A DNA stretch of 9,262 nucleotides from Dehalococcoidia bacterium (GTDB lineage: Bacteria > Chloroflexota > Dehalococcoidia > Dehalococcoidales > UBA3254): assembly GCA_030691835.1 (NCBI GenBank), contig JAUYDO010000048.1, positions 1 to 9,262 of the forward strand, read 5' to 3'. Every line of letters starts with the position of its first letter. Position 1 is the stretch's first letter. Position numbers and translations under genes: made by a program. The notes below the pieces were generated by a model. It was not told the origin of the DNA. It ran no database searches and was given only the letters and a program-made list of their open reading frames with translations. Positions 6,540-9,262 of this stretch are shown here, piece after piece.

Positions 6540-7553
6540 ATGAAACCGATTCTGATTGTAGAAGACGAGACTATCATGAGGGAGTCGCTCCGTGACTGGC
6601 TTAAAGACAGCGGCTATGAGGTCGAGACCGCCGGTGAGGGCGAGACTGCCCTGAAGAATATATCCGAACAGGACTACGGGCTGGTCATCCTCGACCTCAG
6701 ATTACCGGGAAAGGACGGTCTTGAGGTGCTCAAGGAAGCCAAAGATAAGAGACCCCAGCTCAAGGGAATAATTATTACCGCCTATCCTTCGGTACAGACT
6801 GCGGTAACTGCTATGAAAGAAGGGGCGGTCGATTACCTGTCCAAGCCGGTCAACCTGAATGAGTTGGAGCAGCTAATCGCTCGCACCCTTGGTCCGGTGC
6901 AGGTGGAGATAAAAAATAAAGCGGTGGTGGTGGCTGAGCCGACGGTTATCGAGGAGACCAGAGTCACCGAAGCGCCCGCCATCGTGCCGGAGGAGATACC
7001 GGTGCACCTGAAGCTGGGCAAGAACCTGCATGAAGCCGGTCGCTACGGAGAGGCGCTGAAGGAATTCGCCGCCATCCTGAAGGTAGCTCCGGGCAACATA
7101 GAGAGCCGGGTATGGAGCCGGAAGACGCGGGAGGCGATGCTGGCACCGCCCGTGGCGCCGGGTCAAGCCGCCACCGAGGCGGTCAAACCCAAGGAATGCC
7201 TCTGGATGAAGATGGGCATAATAGCGTACCGCCTGTGCACCCGCAACTACGAGTGCGTGACCTGCGAGTTCGACCAGACGATGCAGGATAAGATGGCGAG
7301 CGGCGAATCCACCGAGATGGATGCGGCGCTGGAGAAGTTCAAGGGGCTACCGGGGAACCAGAGACTGTGCCGCTACGCATTGAAGGGCGATGTAAGCCAC
7401 AGGGTCTGCACCAGGCTGTTCCACTGCTCGGTCTGCGAGTTTGGACAGATGATGGAGGACGCACTACAGCAGAAGCTGGTAAAGCTGGCAGTGCGACGTG
7501 AGGCTTTGCTTAAGAAGGAGCAGAAGACGGCGGTGGCAGCTCCGGCGGCATAG
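6540..7553 (+). CDS. Response regulator receiver with TPR-like segment and duplicated cysteine module
   Basis: A 337-residue protein with no DNA-binding or enzyme domain that I recognise. The receiver domain (1-118) has E8/D9, phosphoacceptor D52 (ILDLRLPG), T80 and K102, so it should be phosphorylatable. A linker rich in Val, Glu and Pro (about 120-153) leads to a single TPR-like helix pair (about 155-200). The C-terminal part carries two copies of a cysteine motif, C-x5-C-x2-C-x-F-x-Q: C233/C239/C242 and C290/C296/C299. The linking cysteine C277 is in RLCRYA, and C220 precedes the first copy. Such spacing suggests an Fe-S cluster, a metal site or a thiol redox switch; which one is unknown. 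It lies behind the -24/-12 promoter, so it is likely a direct target of the upstream sigma-54 activator. Its receiver may also be phosphorylated by the same kinase (inference). I recall similar unnamed cysteine segments in other anaerobes, but cannot name the family with certainty. Confidence 0.88.
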   Translation: MKPILIVEDETIMRESLRDWLKDSGYEVETAGEGETALKNISEQDYGLVILDLRLPGKDGLEVLKEAKDKRPQLKGIIITAYPSVQTAVTAMKEGAVDYLSKPVNLNELEQLIARTLGPVQVEIKNKAVVVAEPTVIEETRVTEAPAIVPEEIPVHLKLGKNLHEAGRYGEALKEFAAILKVAPGNIESRVWSRKTREAMLAPPVAPGQAATEAVKPKECLWMKMGIIAYRLCTRNYECVTCEFDQTMQDKMASGESTEMDAALEKFKGLPGNQRLCRYALKGDVSHRVCTRLFHCSVCEFGQMMEDALQQKLVKLAVRREALLKKEQKTAVAAPAA

Positions 7554-7588
7554 CGGGGAACCCCAACGACGGTAGATTATGGTTACCT

Positions 7589-7614
7589 GTTTCCCCCTCG
7601 CCCGAGGGGGAAAC
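7589..7614 (+). terminator. GC-rich hairpin after the first receiver gene, possible weak terminator
   Basis: GTTTCCCCCTCG (7589-7600) pairs with CGAGGGGGAAAC (7603-7614). The innermost C:G likely opens to form a four-base loop. It is followed only by AATTTC, so the U-tract is poor. It may attenuate or stabilise the 3' end rather than fully terminate. Confidence 0.55.
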
Positions 7615-7643
7615 AATTTCAGGGGATAGGGTTGTCTTACTTA

Positions 7644-7672
7644 TTGACAGACCATTAATAATATTCTAAACT
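7644..7672 (+). promoter_or_regulatory. Sigma-70-type promoter for the small receiver gene
   Basis: A perfect -35 box TTGACA (7644-7649), a 17-base AT-rich spacer and TAAACT (7667-7672, 4 of 6 to consensus) lie 33 bases before the start codon. No -24/-12 element is seen here, so unlike its neighbour this gene seems to be read by the housekeeping sigma factor. Confidence 0.55.
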
Positions 7673-7705
7673 GAAGCCGCAGAAATAAGAGAGGGAGGAA
7701 AAATA

Positions 7706-8317
7706 ATGGTAGCCAGGAAGAAAAAAATCCTTCTGGTAGAGGATGAGGCAGTACTGCGGGAATCGGTCCGGGACTGGCTGGTCGATGATGGCTATGACGT
7801 GGAGGTCGCCGAGGACGGTGAGCAGGCACTGGAGAAGATAAAGAAGGAAGAGTACGGCGTCATCGTTCTTGACCTCAGACTTCCCGGCATAGATGGTCTG
7901 CAGGTATACGAGGAAGCTAAGGAAATCCAGCCCAAAGCTAAAGGCGTGATAATCACGGCTTACCCTTCCAAAGAGACCAGAGACAAGGCAAAGAGACTCG
8001 GATTGCTGGACTACCTGCCCAAACCCTTCAAGGTCGAAGACCTGGAGAAGCTGATAGGCACCGCAATCGAAGAGGCAGAGGAAAAAAAATTAGCCAAGAA
8101 ACACCTGTGGCTGGAGCTCGGCGCTGTATCCTTCCGGCTCTGTACCCATAACTACGAATGCGGCTCCTGCGCTTTCGCGCAGGACATCCAGGACAGGTTC
8201 GGCACCATCTCGGTTATCGGCGAGGACGAGGTAACGAAGTTCAAGGAGATGCCGGGCAGTCAGAGGCTGTGCCGGTACGCTTCAGTCCACTTCGTCAAGA
8301 AAGACCAGTCGTCATAA
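7706..8317 (+). CDS. Small response regulator receiver with single cysteine module
   Basis: A 203-residue protein made of a receiver domain (about 5-122; E12/D13, phosphoacceptor D56 in VLDLRLPG, T84, K106), a Lys/Glu-rich linker (121-133) and one cysteine module. The module reads C146-x5-C152-x2-C155-x-F-x-Q and then C189 in RLCRYA 33 residues later. The same module occurs in the preceding gene, including the stretches RLCTxNYEC and PGxQRLCRYA, so the two are paralogues. This one lacks the TPR-like segment and the second motif copy. It has no DNA-binding or catalytic output domain and its function is unknown. Protein-protein signalling, or a metal/redox-dependent output, is inference. The ATG at 7706 has GGGAGG (7693-7698) 7 bases upstream. 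The gene has its own promoter and terminator, so it is likely a single-gene transcript. Confidence 0.9.
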   Translation: MVARKKKILLVEDEAVLRESVRDWLVDDGYDVEVAEDGEQALEKIKKEEYGVIVLDLRLPGIDGLQVYEEAKEIQPKAKGVIITAYPSKETRDKAKRLGLLDYLPKPFKVEDLEKLIGTAIEEAEEKKLAKKHLWLELGAVSFRLCTHNYECGSCAFAQDIQDRFGTISVIGEDEVTKFKEMPGSQRLCRYASVHFVKKDQSS

Positions 8318-8339
8318 CCTGACACTTGAGCCAATTATG

Positions 8340-8378
8340 AAGAATCCCCTCTCTTCGCGAGAGGGGATTCTTATTTTT
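8340..8378 (+). terminator. Intrinsic terminator after the small receiver gene
   Basis: AAGAATCCCCTCTC (8340-8353) pairs perfectly over 14 bp with GAGAGGGGATTCTT (8359-8372) around the loop TTCGC, followed by ATTTTT (8373-8378). It lies between two convergent genes. The reverse direction has no good U-tract, so its use by the minus-strand gene is uncertain. Confidence 0.87.
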
Positions 8379-8398
8379 AGCGTGATGAAAAAACTGCC

Positions 8399-9262
8399 TT
8401 ACACAGTATAGCTAGACAGCACCTTGATTCTCTTGAGCATGTTGGGGTGTGTGGTAAAAAGCTCAAGAAGCTTATCGCCGAAGCTCATGCGCACTTTCTT
8501 TTGGCGCAGTGACATCAGTTCATCGTAGCTGATGGTCCCGCTCATATCGCGGTCAATCTGGGAAAGCTCCCTCAGCTCGTTCCACGCCCGCGCCGGGTCG
8601 TTGACGAAGAACGCCCTCATGCCCTCGACCTTCTTTAGCTCCTCCCTGCCCTTGAAGCGGGCATTGCCGTATACCAGCTTGTACAGCGCCGTAGCCATGT
8701 CGTGAGGCGTATTGCCCAGCTCTATGCTCCCTTTATCGGCGTAGTACTCGCGTATCCGGGAGCCGTAGAGCACCAGCATGTTGGTGATGAAGTATAGCAG
8801 GAAGGCAAGGATACCTATGACCACCGTGTAGTTGGAGCCACCTTCCCGGTTACGGGCGCCGCCCCACATCGTAGACCAGGCAATCCAGTACATTATCATC
8901 GGGATGGCGGAGAGCAGGGTGATAATCGCCATGTCGCGGTGCTTGATGTGGGCGATTTCGTGCCCCAGCACGGCTCTCAGCTCGTTCTTTTTGAGCAGGT
9001 GCCGGATGCCTTCGGTGACGCAGACGCGCCCGTCCCTTTTAGTCCGCCCGAAGGCGAAGGCGTTAGGAATCGCCATCTCCGAGATGCCAACCTTGGGCTT
9101 GGGCAGGTTAGCCGCTTTCGCCAGCTCTGCGACCATCTGGTGTAGCTCCGGCTCCTCGTCCTCCGTGACCCACCTGATGCGCATCGTCCAGCTTACTATT
9201 GCCGGGCTGACGAGGTACTGTATGCCCAGGATTATGAAGGCCAGGACAATGTAAGAGATGGC
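8399..9262 (-). CDS. htpX: HtpX-like membrane zinc metalloprotease (M48 family), 5' end beyond the window
   Basis: The reading frame stays open to the window edge. The 26 codons upstream of the ATG at 9184 encode a hydrophobic stretch (YIVLAFIILGIQYLV) typical of the N-terminal membrane segment, so the true start is beyond 9262 and 9184 is not the start. Numbering from the Met at 9184: the zinc site HEIAH is at 75-79 and the likely third ligand E146 lies in REYYAD. Two membrane segments are at about 85-107 and 119-141. A THPNMLKRI motif sits near the C terminus (245-253). Family members are membrane proteases with the active site facing the cytoplasm that degrade damaged membrane proteins. 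An EF-hand-type loop (DRDMSGTISYDE, 211-222) lies between the protease core and the C terminus. The gene is convergent with the receiver gene and has no clear link to the signalling cassette. Confidence 0.92.
   Translation of the reverse strand, partial: AISYIVLAFIILGIQYLVSPAIVSWTMRIRWVTEDEEPELHQMVAELAKAANLPKPKVGISEMAIPNAFAFGRTKRDGRVCVTEGIRHLLKKNELRAVLGHEIAHIKHRDMAIITLLSAIPMIMYWIAWSTMWGGARNREGGSNYTVVIGILAFLLYFITNMLVLYGSRIREYYADKGSIELGNTPHDMATALYKLVYGNARFKGREELKKVEGMRAFFVNDPARAWNELRELSQIDRDMSGTISYDELMSLRQKKVRMSFGDKLLELFTTHPNMLKRIKVLSSYTV

Noticed and set aside
9182..9184. ATG at 9184 as the start of the HtpX-like gene
   Set aside because: The frame continues open to 9262 and encodes the expected hydrophobic N-terminal segment, so the start is outside the window.
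1..9262. CRISPR array, tRNA/rRNA, insertion sequence or attachment site
   Set aside because: No direct-repeat arrays, transposase-like frames or structural RNA signatures were seen on either strand.

Overview
The window looks like a chromosomal stretch from an anaerobic bacterium. It carries an [FeFe]-hydrogenase-like redox/H2 sensor kinase, two ferredoxin clusters and cysteine-rich regulators. GC content is moderate, Shine-Dalgarno sites are good, and several intergenic gaps hold intrinsic terminators. The HtpX-type protease with an internal EF-hand-like loop and the short divergent sigma-54 resemble what I recall from Chloroflexota (Dehalococcoidia-like) genomes. That assignment is an impression, not something proven from the sequence.

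Layout. (1) 32-1769: the end of a riboflavin operon, with fused ribBA followed by ribH, a hairpin just before the ribH ribosome-binding site, and an intrinsic terminator at 1906-1940. (2) 2012-6412: an overlapping three-gene operon encoding a short divergent sigma-54 factor, a cytoplasmic histidine kinase fused to an [FeFe]-hydrogenase-like sensor, and an NtrC-type activator (REC, AAA+, Fis HTH). A good housekeeping promoter sits so close to the sigma-54 start that the mRNA may be leaderless. The operon ends at a 16-19 bp terminator. (3) 6477-7553: immediately after that terminator is a near-consensus -24/-12 sigma-54 promoter, followed by a receiver protein whose C-terminal part carries cysteine motifs. 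(4) 7644-8317: a second, smaller receiver with one copy of the same cysteine module, behind a housekeeping-type promoter. (5) 8399 to the window end, minus strand: a 5'-truncated HtpX-like membrane zinc protease, convergent with the previous gene across a terminator.

Working together (inference): the hydrogenase-like domain senses H2 or redox state and controls the kinase. The kinase phosphorylates the NtrC-type activator, which opens sigma-54 promoters with the sigma factor made from the same operon. One such promoter lies directly downstream and drives the cysteine-module receiver. All three receiver domains look related, so one kinase might feed three receivers. The sensor, its dedicated sigma factor, the activator, a target promoter and two output proteins of unknown function form what looks like a self-contained sigma-54 signalling cassette. 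This is the most interesting part of the window.
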